DNA of 64,000 nucleotides from Verrucomicrobiaceae bacterium (GCA_015075365.1 JABTUN010000001.1:682001-746000); one strand, 5' to 3'. Counted from the first letter of the stretch, positions 45,791-55,510 are shown. Translations and numbers: made by a program. The notes: a model not told the origin generated them from the sequence alone.

Positions 45791-47233
45791 TCACTCGGCG
45801 CGGCTGAACCAGCCCTTCTTTTTCACCTGGTGGATGATGATCTGCTTTTCGCCGAGCTGGGCGAGGACGTTGTTCAGGCTCTGGATGCCGCTGGACATGG
45901 CGCGCATGTATTCGCTGGTGGTTCGCACACTGTCGGTGACCGAGGCGGTCAACTGCTCGCGCATGAGGTTCAGCGCGGTGGCGAACTCGCGGTCCACGCG
46001 CTCCTGGTGGGCGGCGGCGCGCTTGTCGAGGTTCTGCGCCTGCTCCATGACCTTGGCGGAGAGGGTGTTCAGATCGACGAGGAACTCCTTCTGCGCGTTG
46101 GCAACCGCCTTGACGAGCGTGTCCATCATGCCGCCGGTGTCTCCGCCGGCGATGCCGCCGCCATCATTGAGACGGGGGAGCAACACCTCGTTGCAGTAGG
46201 CGTCGATGTTGTTGAGATTGTCGTCCTCGGCCTTGGCCAGGGCGTTCATGGGGAAGTTCAGGAACATGGCGAGCACAAGGCCGAGCAGCGTCGTGTCGAA
46301 GGCGGTGCCAAGGCCGCTGGTGACGTTCCCGAAGGACTTCATCACGCGGTCCATGTCCGTCATGTTGGAGAGGTCGATGCTGCCGATGGCGACGGAAAGG
46401 CCGAGCACGGTGCCGATGAAGCCGAGAATCGGAATCGCCCAAAGGAAGACTTTGACGAGCGAGTAGCTGCCGCCGATGCGCGCGCTGTCGATGCCGGACT
46501 GCGCGCCCATCATGTTGCTGACCTCGCCGTTGTTCTGGCGCACCTCGAACAGCTCCAATCCCTTCCGGATGCGATTGACCATGAGGCTGTCGCGCAGGCG
46601 GCCGGGCAGGGAGTAGAGGTGATCAATGAAGCTGGCGACGTTATCCCGTGTGATCTCCTGGCCGAACTCGGCGGGGAGCACGTCGAGGTACATGGCAGCC
46701 TTTTGGTGATTGAGCTTCTGCCACTTGAGATAAAGCGCGGCAACCGCCCAGAAGAAGAAGAAGGTCTCCATGTAGTTCACCCATGTGCGCTCGTAAAACA
46801 GGTCGTGGATGTAGTCCATCGTATCGACCGGAGCGGCACCGTAGGCCCCTTTGGCAAAGGGGAACAGCGCTCCGTACCAGGTGAGCGTGGCCACCGCGCC
46901 GATGCCGAGCGCCAGCCAGGGATTTGGGTTGGCGGGGTCGGTCTCCTCCCACCCACCACGAGCGTTGCGATGCTGCTCGAAGGAAAACTCCGCCCCGGGG
47001 GAGACCGGCGCGGACTCAGGTGCTGGCGGAGCCTCTCCTCCCGTCGGAGGCGGGAGATTGTCAGGAGACGGAAGACCGGAAGGCGGCGGCAGGCCCGAGG
47101 GCGGCGGCAGGTTGCCGGCGGGCTCGCCAGGGATTTGCAGCTTGGAGTTGCAGCCGGGGCAGCGGACCACTTTGCCGGCCATCTCAGGCTCGACTTTGAG
47201 CTGCATTTCACAGGTGGGACATTTGAACTTCAC
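45791..47233 (-). CDS. MotA/TolQ/ExbB proton-channel protein with N-terminal zinc ribbon
   Basis: A 480-residue protein. Residues 5-28 form a zinc ribbon (CPTC...CPGC, a C-x2-C-x16-C-x2-C pattern), followed by a Pro/Gly-rich linker (to about 90). The proton-channel domain has a first helix near 105-130, a second near 155-175, and the two conserved helices around VFLWAIPILGFIGTVLGLSVAIG and GTAFDTTLLGLVLAMFLNFPMN, the TolQ/ExbB signature. A helical tail contacts the cytoplasm. It would power the two ExbD-like partners with the proton gradient. The zinc ribbon is not present in E. coli ExbB or TolQ. Confidence 0.85.
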   Translation of the reverse strand: MKFKCPTCEMQLKVEPEMAGKVVRCPGCNSKLQIPGEPAGNLPPPSGLPPPSGLPSPDNLPPPTGGEAPPAPESAPVSPGAEFSFEQHRNARGGWEETDPANPNPWLALGIGAVATLTWYGALFPFAKGAYGAAPVDTMDYIHDLFYERTWVNYMETFFFFWAVAALYLKWQKLNHQKAAMYLDVLPAEFGQEITRDNVASFIDHLYSLPGRLRDSLMVNRIRKGLELFEVRQNNGEVSNMMGAQSGIDSARIGGSYSLVKVFLWAIPILGFIGTVLGLSVAIGSIDLSNMTDMDRVMKSFGNVTSGLGTAFDTTLLGLVLAMFLNFPMNALAKAEDDNLNNIDAYCNEVLLPRLNDGGGIAGGDTGGMMDTLVKAVANAQKEFLVDLNTLSAKVMEQAQNLDKRAAAHQERVDREFATALNLMREQLTASVTDSVRTTSEYMRAMSSGIQSLNNVLAQLGEKQIIIHQVKKKGWFSRAE

Positions 47234-47430
47234 GGATGAGATCTCAGGTTTAAGGGTGACGGGGCAGTATTCAGGCTAGCCAGGAGGCTACGCAAGCAGC
47301 AAGGCATTTCTTGGGATGGAACGTGGTGCAAATGACCTGTGAACCGGTCGTTTTGTGATGGCGGCATCCGGCTGCTGCCGATGAACTCCGCCCTTGTGCG
47401 GCGAACTTCCACCGCCAGACTCGGCGGCCC

Positions 47431-48783
47431 ATGTCCCCGGCCACTGCCCACTGCACCCCGCTCGACTCCGCCCGCCGCAAGGCCTTCCGCCGCCTGCTTC
47501 CGGTGCTGTTTCTGAGCTACGTCATCGCCTATGTGGACCGCAACAACGTCGCGGTGGCCAAGCTGACGATGGAAAAAGACCTGCCCGGCTTTGACAGCGC
47601 GGTCTTTGGCCTCGGCATGGGCATGTTTTTCTGGGGTTACTGGCTGCTGGAGATACCCGGCACGCTGATGGTGGAGCGCTGGAGCGCGCGGAAGTGGATC
47701 TGCCGCATCATGGTGAGCTGGGGCTTCATGGCCGGCCTCACCGCCGCGGTGACGACGCCGACGCAGTTTTACGTCGTGCGCTTTCTGCTCGGGCTCGCAG
47801 AGGCGGGCTTCTTTCCCGGTGTGATCGTGTATCTCACGCATTGGTTCACCAGCCGCGACCGGGCCAAGGCGCTCTCATATTTCCTGATCGCCACGCCTTT
47901 CGCCCAGGTGCTGAGCCCAAAGATCTCGAACGCGCTGCTCAAAATCGGCACCACCGAGATCGTGGACGGCCAGACGATCACGCATCCGCTGGTGATGGGC
48001 ATGACGGGCTGGCAGTGGGTGTACATTTTCTGGGCCATCCCCTCGGTGCTGCTCGGCGTGGTGGTGCTCTTCATGCTCACGGACCGTCCACGGCAGGCGA
48101 AATGGCTCACGCCGGAGGAGCAGGAGGCGCTGGAAAGCACGCTGGAGGAGGAGCGCTCGCGCGTGGCCAAAGGCAAGCGCATGACGCTGATGGAGGCCAT
48201 TTTGCATCCGAAAGTGCTGCTGCTGGCGCTCATCTACTTTTGCTGCGTCACCGGCAGCTACGGCATCGAGCTCTTCATGCCGAGCATCCTGAAGGACTGG
48301 TACAAGCTGAACCTCAACGACCTCACGTGGCTCATCATGCTGCCGCCGCTGCTCGCCGTGGCAGGCCAGCTCGGCATGGGCTGGAGCTCGGACCGCCACA
48401 AGGAACGCCGCCTGCACGCCACGCTGCCCATGCTGCTCGGCTCGGCCTCCCTCGCGCTGTTGCCGGCTTCGAACGGGAATCTTCCGCTCACCATCGTGCT
48501 CTTCATGCTGGCCTTCACGGGCTTCAAAGCCTACATGCCGGCCTTCTGGGCGCTGCCGAGCCTGCTGCTCACGGAAAGCGCCGCGGCGGCCAGCATCGGC
48601 TTCATCAACTCCATGGGCAATCTGGGCGGTTTCTTCGGCCCCACGATTCTCGGCTTCGCGCAAAAGACCACCGGTTCGTATGCCGGGGGGCTGTATTACC
48701 TCAGCGGCTCGATGTTCGTGGCCGCGTGCATGGTCTGGTTCATGGGCCTCGGAGCAAAAACGGGCCCTCGGACGAGATCGTGA
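47431..48783 (+). CDS. MFS transporter, anion:cation symporter type
   Basis: A 450-residue inner-membrane protein with 12 predicted helices. The start has the ACS-family pattern YVIAYVDRNNVAVAKLTMEKDL, then GYWLLEIPGTLMVERWSARKW, GLAEAGFFPGVIVYLTHWF and a central cytoplasmic loop around residue 215. Members import organic anions such as glucarate, phthalate or sialic acid with protons or sodium. The substrate is not known here; no catabolic enzyme gene is next to it. Upstream lie about 200 bases with no recognisable feature. Confidence 0.85.
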   Translation: MSPATAHCTPLDSARRKAFRRLLPVLFLSYVIAYVDRNNVAVAKLTMEKDLPGFDSAVFGLGMGMFFWGYWLLEIPGTLMVERWSARKWICRIMVSWGFMAGLTAAVTTPTQFYVVRFLLGLAEAGFFPGVIVYLTHWFTSRDRAKALSYFLIATPFAQVLSPKISNALLKIGTTEIVDGQTITHPLVMGMTGWQWVYIFWAIPSVLLGVVVLFMLTDRPRQAKWLTPEEQEALESTLEEERSRVAKGKRMTLMEAILHPKVLLLALIYFCCVTGSYGIELFMPSILKDWYKLNLNDLTWLIMLPPLLAVAGQLGMGWSSDRHKERRLHATLPMLLGSASLALLPASNGNLPLTIVLFMLAFTGFKAYMPAFWALPSLLLTESAAAASIGFINSMGNLGGFFGPTILGFAQKTTGSYAGGLYYLSGSMFVAACMVWFMGLGAKTGPRTRS

Positions 48784-48850
48784 GGCCAAACGGGCGCAAA
48801 AAAGGCTACCCACGTCTCCTCCGGCCCGCTAGCCTCCGCGCCGCTCTTCC

Positions 48851-50305
48851 ATGAAACGTCTGTTCCGCACCAAACCGATCGACCACCTCCACGCCGAGGC
48901 CAGCGACGACTCCCATGGCCTGAAACGCGTGCTCACGCGCACCAGCCTGGTTTCACTGGGCATCGGCGCGGTGATCGGCACGGGCATTTTCGTGCTCACC
49001 GGCCACGCGGCGGCGGACTATGCCGGCCCCGCCGTGGCGCTCTCGTATGTGCTTTCCGGTCTCGGCTGCCTCTTCGCCGGCCTGTGCTACGCGGAATACG
49101 CCGCCTCCATTCCCATCGCCGGCAGCGCCTACACCTACACCTACGCCACGCTGGGCGAGTTCATGGCGTGGATCATCGGGTGGGATTTGATCCTCGAATA
49201 CCTGTTCGCCGCCTCCACGGTGGCGGTGGGCTGGTCCAAATACTTCCTCTACTTCATGCGCGACGCGTTCGGCATCCACCTGCCGGACAAGCTCTGCCGC
49301 GCACCGCTGGACTACAAGGACGGGCAGATCGTCCAGACGGACTTTCTGGTGAACATCCCGGCGATGGTGCTGGTGTGGGTCATCACCGTCCTGCTGGTCG
49401 TCGGCATCAAGGAAAGCTCGCGCTTCAACAACGTCATGGTCGCGATCAAAGTGACGATCATCCTGATGATCATCGGACTGGGCTGGGGCTACATCAACTG
49501 GGACAATCTCACACCGTTCATCCCGGAAAACACCGGCGAGGCAGGCAAATATGGATGGAGCGGCATTTTGAAGGGCGCGGGCGTGATTTTCTTCGCCTAT
49601 ATCGGTTTTGATGCGGTCTCCACGGCCGCGCAGGAGACGAAAAACCCGCAGAAGGACATGTTCTGGGGCATGATCGGCTCCCTGCTCATCTGCGGACTGC
49701 TGTTTGTCGGCGTCAGTGTCGTGCTGTGCGGCATGGTCAGCTACAAGGAGCTGCATGTGGACGCCCCGGTCGTGTATGCGTTTGAGAAGGCCGCCGGAGA
49801 CAGCCTGAAATGGCTGCGCATCGCCGTGGAGGTGGCCGTGCTGGCAGGTCTGAGCTCCGTGATCCTGGTGCTGCTCATGGGCCAGCCGCGCGTGTTCTTC
49901 AGCATGGCCAAAGACGGCCTCCTTCCGCAGGCCTTCGCAAAGGTGCATCCCAAATTCGGCACTCCGCACATCACCACCATCATCACCGGGATCGTGTGCT
50001 CCATCCTCGCCGGCTTCCTGCCGTTAAACCTGCTCGGCGAGCTCGTCTCCATCGGAACCCTGCTGGCCTTCACCGTGGTCTGCATCGGCATCATCGTCCT
50101 GCGCAGGACAAAACCGGACATGCCGCGCCCCTATCGCACGCCGTGGGTGCCTTTCGTCCCCATCATGGGTGCTGTCATCTGCATCGGCCAGACCGTTCTG
50201 CTCCCTGCGGACACCTGGATTCGCCTGATCGTTTGGATGGCCCTCGGCGTGGTCATTTATCTGTGCTACGGCCGCCGCCACAGCCGCCTGCATCACCATT
50301 CCTGA
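48851..50305 (+). CDS. Amino acid permease, APC superfamily
   Basis: A 484-residue protein with 12 or more membrane helices. The N-terminal signature SLGIGAVIGTGIFVLTGHAA and the following GLCYAEYAASIPIAGSAYTY are typical of the cationic amino-acid transporter branch (YfnA-like). The TM6 segment GVIFFAYIGFDAVSTAAQET is also conserved. It exchanges or imports amino acids. It ends eight bases before the YhcH-family gene and may be transcribed with it. Confidence 0.9.
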   Translation: MKRLFRTKPIDHLHAEASDDSHGLKRVLTRTSLVSLGIGAVIGTGIFVLTGHAAADYAGPAVALSYVLSGLGCLFAGLCYAEYAASIPIAGSAYTYTYATLGEFMAWIIGWDLILEYLFAASTVAVGWSKYFLYFMRDAFGIHLPDKLCRAPLDYKDGQIVQTDFLVNIPAMVLVWVITVLLVVGIKESSRFNNVMVAIKVTIILMIIGLGWGYINWDNLTPFIPENTGEAGKYGWSGILKGAGVIFFAYIGFDAVSTAAQETKNPQKDMFWGMIGSLLICGLLFVGVSVVLCGMVSYKELHVDAPVVYAFEKAAGDSLKWLRIAVEVAVLAGLSSVILVLLMGQPRVFFSMAKDGLLPQAFAKVHPKFGTPHITTIITGIVCSILAGFLPLNLLGELVSIGTLLAFTVVCIGIIVLRRTKPDMPRPYRTPWVPFVPIMGAVICIGQTVLLPADTWIRLIVWMALGVVIYLCYGRRHSRLHHHS

Positions 50306-50312
50306 TTTCTGC

Positions 50313-50771
50313 ATGATCCTCGACACCCTCGACAACTCCACCCGCTACGAATCCCTGAACTCTCGCTTCGCGAAGGCCTTCGCCTTCCTCCGTACGGTGG
50401 ACGGCACACAGGCCCCCGGGCGGTATGATCTCGATGGAGATCATTGCTACGCGCTGGTGCAAACCTATGAGACGAAGCCGGTCGAAAAAGCCCTCTTTGA
50501 GGCGCACCGGAAATACATCGATGTGCAGTTCATCCACAGCGGGCGGGAAACAATCCTGTGGGCGCCGCTGACGGCGATGCGGGAGGAAACGATGGCCTTT
50601 TCGGAGGAAAAGGACGCGGCGCTGTGGAAGCTGACGCCGGATTCCACCCCGCTGCACGTCAGCGCCGGTCATTTCACGATCCTGTGGCCGCAGGACGCCC
50701 ACGCACCCTGCGTGGAGTGGGAAAAGCCGGAGCAGGTGTTCAAAGTGGTGGTGAAGGTGGCCGTCGAGTGA
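50313..50771 (+). CDS. YhcH/YjgK/YiaL family protein
   Basis: A 152-residue single-domain protein, normal length. The cupin-like fold signatures are FEAHRKYIDVQFIHSGRETI and GHFTILWPQDAHAPC, where the His residues bind a metal in family members. In E. coli, relatives are found with sialic acid or beta-galactosidase genes and some act as anomerases. Here the neighbours are an amino acid permease and a cytochrome gene, so the sugar substrate is open. Confidence 0.85.
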   Translation: MILDTLDNSTRYESLNSRFAKAFAFLRTVDGTQAPGRYDLDGDHCYALVQTYETKPVEKALFEAHRKYIDVQFIHSGRETILWAPLTAMREETMAFSEEKDAALWKLTPDSTPLHVSAGHFTILWPQDAHAPCVEWEKPEQVFKVVVKVAVE

Positions 50772-50819
50772 CCTGGGAGGCAACATCAGCCTCCCCGAGA
50801 CCGTAGGTTGACGCCCCCC

Positions 50820-53402
50820 ATGAAGCTGACGCCTGCTGTTTTGATGCTCTACCTCGCCGTGACCGCCCGCGGCGCGGAATCCGCGCTCACGTTTGAAAAA
50901 GACGTGCGCCCCATCGTGAAGGCGCACTGCACGCACTGCCATGGCGAGGAGGAAAAGCCCGATGGCGGCGTCGATCTGCGTCTGCGGCGCTTCATGGATG
51001 AAATCGTCGTCGTGGGGCATCCGGAGAAGAGCAAGCTCGTCGAGGTCATCCGCAGCGGCGAGATGCCGGAGAAGGGCAAACCGCTCTCCGAGGCGCAACT
51101 CGGCGTGATCGAGAAGTGGATCGCCCAAGGCGCGAAGACCGCGAAACCTGAGCCTCTCGCGCTGGCACCTGGAGCGGTCATTTTGGATGAAGATCGCGAG
51201 TACTGGGCCTTTCAGCCGGTGAAACGGCCCGCGGTGCCAAAAGCCGCCAACACACGCAATGCCATCGATGCCTTCGTTTCAGCGAAAATGGCCGAGAAAG
51301 GCCTCTCGATGGCTCCCGAGGCCGATCGACGCACCTTGATCCGACGCGTGACCTTGGATCTCACCGGCGTGCTGCCGACTCCGGAGCAGGTGGAGGCCTT
51401 TGTGGGTGACGCTTCGCCCATGGCTTATGAACATCTGGTGGAGCGCTTGCTGGCCTCCAAAACCTACGGTGAACGCTGGGCGCGACACTGGCTGGACGTC
51501 ACCGGCTACGCGGACTCGAACGGCTACACGGAAGCGGACAGCGTGCGTGCACATGCGTGGCGCTTTCGGGACTATGTCATTCGCTCGTTGAACGAGGACA
51601 AGCCCTGGGATCAGTTCATCCAGGAGCAGCTCGCGGGCGATGAACTCGCCGGCGCGACGCATGGCGATTTCCAACAGGCCGTGCTCGATCCGAAGCGCAC
51701 GGACCAGCTCATCGCCACCGCCTTCCTCCGCATGGCCCCCGATGGCACGGGCGATACCGTGGACGATGCGAAGCTCGCGAAAAACAACGTCATCGCCGAG
51801 CAGATCAAAATCCTCGGCTCCTCGCTCATGGGCCTCACGCTCTCCTGTGCGCAATGCCACGATCATCGCTACGATCCGATCACGCAGGCGGACTACTACC
51901 GCCTCCGCGCCATCTTTGATCCGGCCTACAATTGGGAAAACTGGCGTGCGCCTAACAGCCGCTTGTATTCGCTCTACTCGCCGCAGGAACGCGCGAAGGC
52001 CGCCGAGATTGAGGCGAAGGCAAAAGAGATCGAGGCGGAAGCACGCGCGATGTCGAAGAAGTTCCTCGATGAGATTTTTGAGGTCGAGATCAAGAAGGTG
52101 CCGCAGGCCGAGCAGGCCGCGTTTCGTGTGGCTCGTGATACGCCCGTGGCCAAGCAGACGCCGGAGCAGAAGGCGCTCATCAAAAAGTATCCCTCCGCGC
52201 TCGCCACCTACTCGCTCGATCTTTACGACAAGAAAAAACAGGACCTCGTCGATGCCAAGATGGCCGAGGCGAACAAGCTGCGTGCCACCAAGCCCGCAGA
52301 AGGCTTTGTGATGGCCCTTACCGAGGTCAAAGGCCAGGTGCCGGTGTCCAAGCTCTTCAACCGCGGCGATCACGATCAACCGAAGACCGAGGTGAAGCCT
52401 GGTGAACTCGGCATTCTCGCCAGTCCGATGATCGAACCCTTCAAACCAGTGCCCGTCAGCAGCGGATCGAGCGGCCGCCGGCTCGCCTACGCGCAGTGGC
52501 TCACGAGTGGCAAACATCCGCTAACCGCACGCGTGCTGGTGAACCGCTTCTGGATGCATCACATGGGCCGCGGCCTCGTGAACACACCCGGTGACTTTGG
52601 CCGTCAGGGCGAGTTGCCGACGCATCCGGAGCTGCTCGACTACCTCGCGGATGAGTTTGTGAAGGGCGGCTGGAAGTTGAAGCCGCTGCATCGCCTCATC
52701 GTGCTCAGCGCCGCGTATCGCCAGTCATCGGTGAATGATGCCTCCCTGCGTGCTGATCCCGAAAATCGCTTCTACGCCCGCTTCAAACTCCGCCGCCTCG
52801 ATGCCGAGACGCTGCGCGATTCGATGCTCGCCATGACCGGCTCACTCGTGCAGACCAGCTACGGCCCTCCGAGTGGCATCGGCCGCGATCCGCAGGGCCG
52901 CGTGATCACCGGCATCGACAAGGGCACCATCACGCTGAACAAGGTCGATCCCGCCGGCGAGGCCGATTTCCGCCGCTCGATCTATGTGCAGATGCGCCGC
53001 AGCAAGCCGCTCACCGTGCTCGACACCTTCGACGCGCCCGTGATGCAGCCAAACTGCGAGATGCGCGCTCAAACCACCGTCGCGCCGCAATCGCTGCTGC
53101 TCATGAACGACACCTTCGTGCTCGACAGCTCGCGCCGTCTTGCCGACCTCGTCGAAAAAGAAGCGCCGAAAGACCGCGCGAAGCAGCTCCAGCGCATCTG
53201 GACCCTCCTTTATGGCAAACCCGCCACCGACGCCGACATCGCCAAGTGCCTCGCCTACCTCGACGAGCAAACCAAAGCCCTCACGCAATACCACCACGAC
53301 ATTCAGCATCCCAAAGGCGTCGTCCCCAATCCGCCACAGGAGGCGATGGCCAGTCTCTGCCAGGTGTTGTGCAGCTCGAATCGCTTCCTGTACGTCGAAT
53401 GA
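50820..53402 (+). CDS. Planctomycete-type cytochrome, DUF1549/DUF1553 protein
   Basis: An 860-residue exported protein from ATG 50820 (signal peptide up to TARG). The cytochrome domain carries CTHCH near residue 38; DUF1549 has RHWLDVTGYADSNG and the second heme-like CAQCH; a charged helical insert (about 385-450) precedes DUF1553 with NRFWMHHMGRGLVNTPGDFG and NCEMRAQTTVAPQSLLLMND. Unlike the gene at 38152 it has no galactose-binding insert and no adjacent DUF1501 gene. The next gene starts at or just after its stop codon. Confidence 0.9.
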   Translation: MKLTPAVLMLYLAVTARGAESALTFEKDVRPIVKAHCTHCHGEEEKPDGGVDLRLRRFMDEIVVVGHPEKSKLVEVIRSGEMPEKGKPLSEAQLGVIEKWIAQGAKTAKPEPLALAPGAVILDEDREYWAFQPVKRPAVPKAANTRNAIDAFVSAKMAEKGLSMAPEADRRTLIRRVTLDLTGVLPTPEQVEAFVGDASPMAYEHLVERLLASKTYGERWARHWLDVTGYADSNGYTEADSVRAHAWRFRDYVIRSLNEDKPWDQFIQEQLAGDELAGATHGDFQQAVLDPKRTDQLIATAFLRMAPDGTGDTVDDAKLAKNNVIAEQIKILGSSLMGLTLSCAQCHDHRYDPITQADYYRLRAIFDPAYNWENWRAPNSRLYSLYSPQERAKAAEIEAKAKEIEAEARAMSKKFLDEIFEVEIKKVPQAEQAAFRVARDTPVAKQTPEQKALIKKYPSALATYSLDLYDKKKQDLVDAKMAEANKLRATKPAEGFVMALTEVKGQVPVSKLFNRGDHDQPKTEVKPGELGILASPMIEPFKPVPVSSGSSGRRLAYAQWLTSGKHPLTARVLVNRFWMHHMGRGLVNTPGDFGRQGELPTHPELLDYLADEFVKGGWKLKPLHRLIVLSAAYRQSSVNDASLRADPENRFYARFKLRRLDAETLRDSMLAMTGSLVQTSYGPPSGIGRDPQGRVITGIDKGTITLNKVDPAGEADFRRSIYVQMRRSKPLTVLDTFDAPVMQPNCEMRAQTTVAPQSLLLMNDTFVLDSSRRLADLVEKEAPKDRAKQLQRIWTLLYGKPATDADIAKCLAYLDEQTKALTQYHHDIQHPKGVVPNPPQEAMASLCQVLCSSNRFLYVE

Positions 53403-53434
53403 TGGTCCGTGGCGGTATGCATCGTTTGTGTCGC

Positions 53435-55336
53435 ATGATCCGCCACCTTGCTCTGCTGTTTGTTATACCAGGGTTTGCCCTCGCAGCCTTTCAGGAGGCA
53501 GCTCCGGGCATTTATGTCTGGCAGGACACCTGCAATGTACACGTCCTGAAACACGACGAGACGGCTGTTCTCATCAATCTCGGCGATGGCAGCGTGCTGG
53601 AGCATCTGGGGCAGATCGGCGTGAAGCGCGTCGAGTGGGTGCTGCTGACCGACCATCATCGCGAGCTGTGCCAGGGTGCTCCGAAGCTGGATCATGCGAC
53701 AACAAAGGTCGCGACTTCGGAAATCGAGAAGGAGATCCTCGAAAACCCGCTCGCCTTCCGCAAATGGCACCCGCGTCTCGGCGACAAATACAGCGTGCAT
53801 GGCGCCAGCTACGTGCGCCCGCCGTCCGTGCCGGTGAAAATCGACCGCATGCTCGCGGATGGCGAAAAGTTCGCGTGGAACGGCTTTGAACTGGCCTGCG
53901 TGAACACGCCGGGACATTCGCCGGGCGGGATGAGCTTTGTGGTGAAGCGCGAGGGCCGCACGCTGGCCTTCACCGGCGGCGTGATGCATGACGGAGCCAA
54001 GATGACCAACTGGTTCGACACGGAATGGGACTACGGCTTCGCCAAGGGCCTCGATGCGCTCACCGCGTCCGTGCAAAAGCTCGCCACGCTCGGCATCGAA
54101 ACGGCTTTGGCATCGCAAGGGCCTGTCATTCGCGACGCGGGCAAACAGTTTGCGGCTTATGAGAAAAAGCTGGTCGATTTCCGGCCCGACTACATCCGCG
54201 GCTATCCGGTGAACGACCTCTCCAAACGCGGCCCGCATCCCGCCACGAAGCCGACGAAGGCGAATTACATCGTCCAGGTGTTGCCGCATCTCTACATGTT
54301 CGGCCCGGAGATGGCGGGGAAGAATTTCGCCATCCTCATCGCCGACAGCGGTCACGCGCTGCTGCTGGATTGCGGCCTGTTTCCCAAGCTCGTGCTCGAA
54401 CGCATCATCAGCGACATGAAGGAGCACCTCGGCCTCAAACAGATCGACGCCTGCTGGATCAGCCACTCGCACGGCGATCACTTCACGCTCTTCCCCGCGC
54501 TGCAGGACCACGGCGTGAAGTTCTGGACGATGGACACCATCGCTGACAAGTGCGAGAACCCGCGCTTCTACGACTACCCGGCGATGATCGGCGCCTACAA
54601 TGCCGGATTTGAGAAGGCGAAGATCGACCGCGTGCTCAAAGCCGGCGACGTGATCGAATGGGAAGGCTATCAGCTTCACATCGACTGGATGCCCGGCCAG
54701 ACGGAGTTCGGAAACGCGCTCTGGCTCATGCTCGACGGCAAAAAGGTCGTCTTCACCGGCGACAACCTGTTTGGCGATCCCAGCGATCCCGCGCAAAACG
54801 GCCACGAGTGCGTGAATGCCCGCAACAGCGCCATCATTGAGGAAGGTTACCTCGTGGCGGCCAAATACCTGCAAAAACTCCAGCCGGACATCATCATGGG
54901 CGCGCACGGCGTGCTCATGACCGAGCCGAAGGGCTTCATCGAGCGCTACCACGACTGGGCGCTGCGTGCGATCCGCAAATACAAGGACCTGCTGCCCGAC
55001 AAAGACTATGAATACGGCTACGACCCTTACTGGGTGAGCGCGTATCCGTATCGCGTCGATGTCGCGCAACCGGCCGAAGTGAGCATCACCGTGCGCAACT
55101 TCCGCGACACCCCGCAGCAGCATCGTGTCGTCCTCCAGCCGCCTCCGGGCCTCCAAGTCGAGCCTGCGGTGCTCGAAGGCAGTGTCGCCCCGAAATCGCG
55201 AGCGAGCTTCAAGGTCAAACTCACGGCCGATCTCAACAAACTGCCCGCCGGCGTGCAAATGGTGCCGCTGGACATCACGCTCGATGGCAAACGCAACGGC
55301 CAGCTTTTTGACTTCATCGTCCTCAGTCCTGAGTAG
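53435..55336 (+). CDS. Exported protein with two metallo-beta-lactamase-fold domains
   Basis: A 633-residue protein from ATG 53435 (signal peptide MIRHLALLFVIPGFALA); in-frame ATGs at 53402 and 53417 are possible, the first overlapping the cytochrome stop. The first domain (about 20-270) is degenerate: TDHHREL replaces HxHxDH, although NTPGHSPGG and FTGGVM remain. The second (about 285-560) has the full motif SHSHGDH, then FTGDNLFGDP and MGAHGVL. A C-terminal Ig-like domain follows (VSITVRNFRDTPQQHRVV). Hydrolysis of an exported ester or lactone by the second domain is likely; the first may be structural or a different metal site. Confidence 0.75.
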   Translation: MIRHLALLFVIPGFALAAFQEAAPGIYVWQDTCNVHVLKHDETAVLINLGDGSVLEHLGQIGVKRVEWVLLTDHHRELCQGAPKLDHATTKVATSEIEKEILENPLAFRKWHPRLGDKYSVHGASYVRPPSVPVKIDRMLADGEKFAWNGFELACVNTPGHSPGGMSFVVKREGRTLAFTGGVMHDGAKMTNWFDTEWDYGFAKGLDALTASVQKLATLGIETALASQGPVIRDAGKQFAAYEKKLVDFRPDYIRGYPVNDLSKRGPHPATKPTKANYIVQVLPHLYMFGPEMAGKNFAILIADSGHALLLDCGLFPKLVLERIISDMKEHLGLKQIDACWISHSHGDHFTLFPALQDHGVKFWTMDTIADKCENPRFYDYPAMIGAYNAGFEKAKIDRVLKAGDVIEWEGYQLHIDWMPGQTEFGNALWLMLDGKKVVFTGDNLFGDPSDPAQNGHECVNARNSAIIEEGYLVAAKYLQKLQPDIIMGAHGVLMTEPKGFIERYHDWALRAIRKYKDLLPDKDYEYGYDPYWVSAYPYRVDVAQPAEVSITVRNFRDTPQQHRVVLQPPPGLQVEPAVLEGSVAPKSRASFKVKLTADLNKLPAGVQMVPLDITLDGKRNGQLFDFIVLSPE

Positions 55337-55414
55337 ACAAAGTCACAATAGCCGGGTCAACAAAGTATCCTCCGCGTATGCCCACACCTAAAGCTGTGGC
55401 ACCGATGGGTTCGT

Positions 55415-55438
55415 ATGCGTTCAAAAAATTGAACGCAT
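55415..55438. repeat. 10-bp perfect hairpin
   Basis: ATGCGTTCAA-AAAA-TTGAACGCAT lies 79 bases after the metallo-beta-lactamase-fold gene. No T-run follows, so a terminator role is weak; it may also be a regulator site for the next gene. Confidence 0.45.
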
Positions 55439-55475
55439 TCAGCGTGGTCATGCGGTAAAAGCAAGAAATCACCTC

Positions 55476-55504
55476 TTGACATCGCCTGAGCCGGGCAAAT
55501 TCTA
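55476..55504 (+). promoter_or_regulatory. Possible sigma-70-type promoter of the peptidase gene
   Basis: TTGACA at 55476-55481 is a perfect -35 box; 17 bases later ATTCTA (55499-55504) is a poor -10 box. The ATG at 55511 would leave an almost leaderless transcript. Confidence 0.3.
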
Positions 55505-55510
55505 AACACC

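Noticed and set aside
47234..47430. A possible small gene or RNA between the proton-channel gene and the MFS gene
   Set aside because: No open frame, hairpin or promoter that could be supported was seen; the region most likely holds two divergent promoters.
53303..55258. A 651-codon ORF antisense to the metallo-beta-lactamase-fold gene
   Set aside because: Shadow ORF; the plus-strand gene has an intact metal-binding motif and signal peptide.
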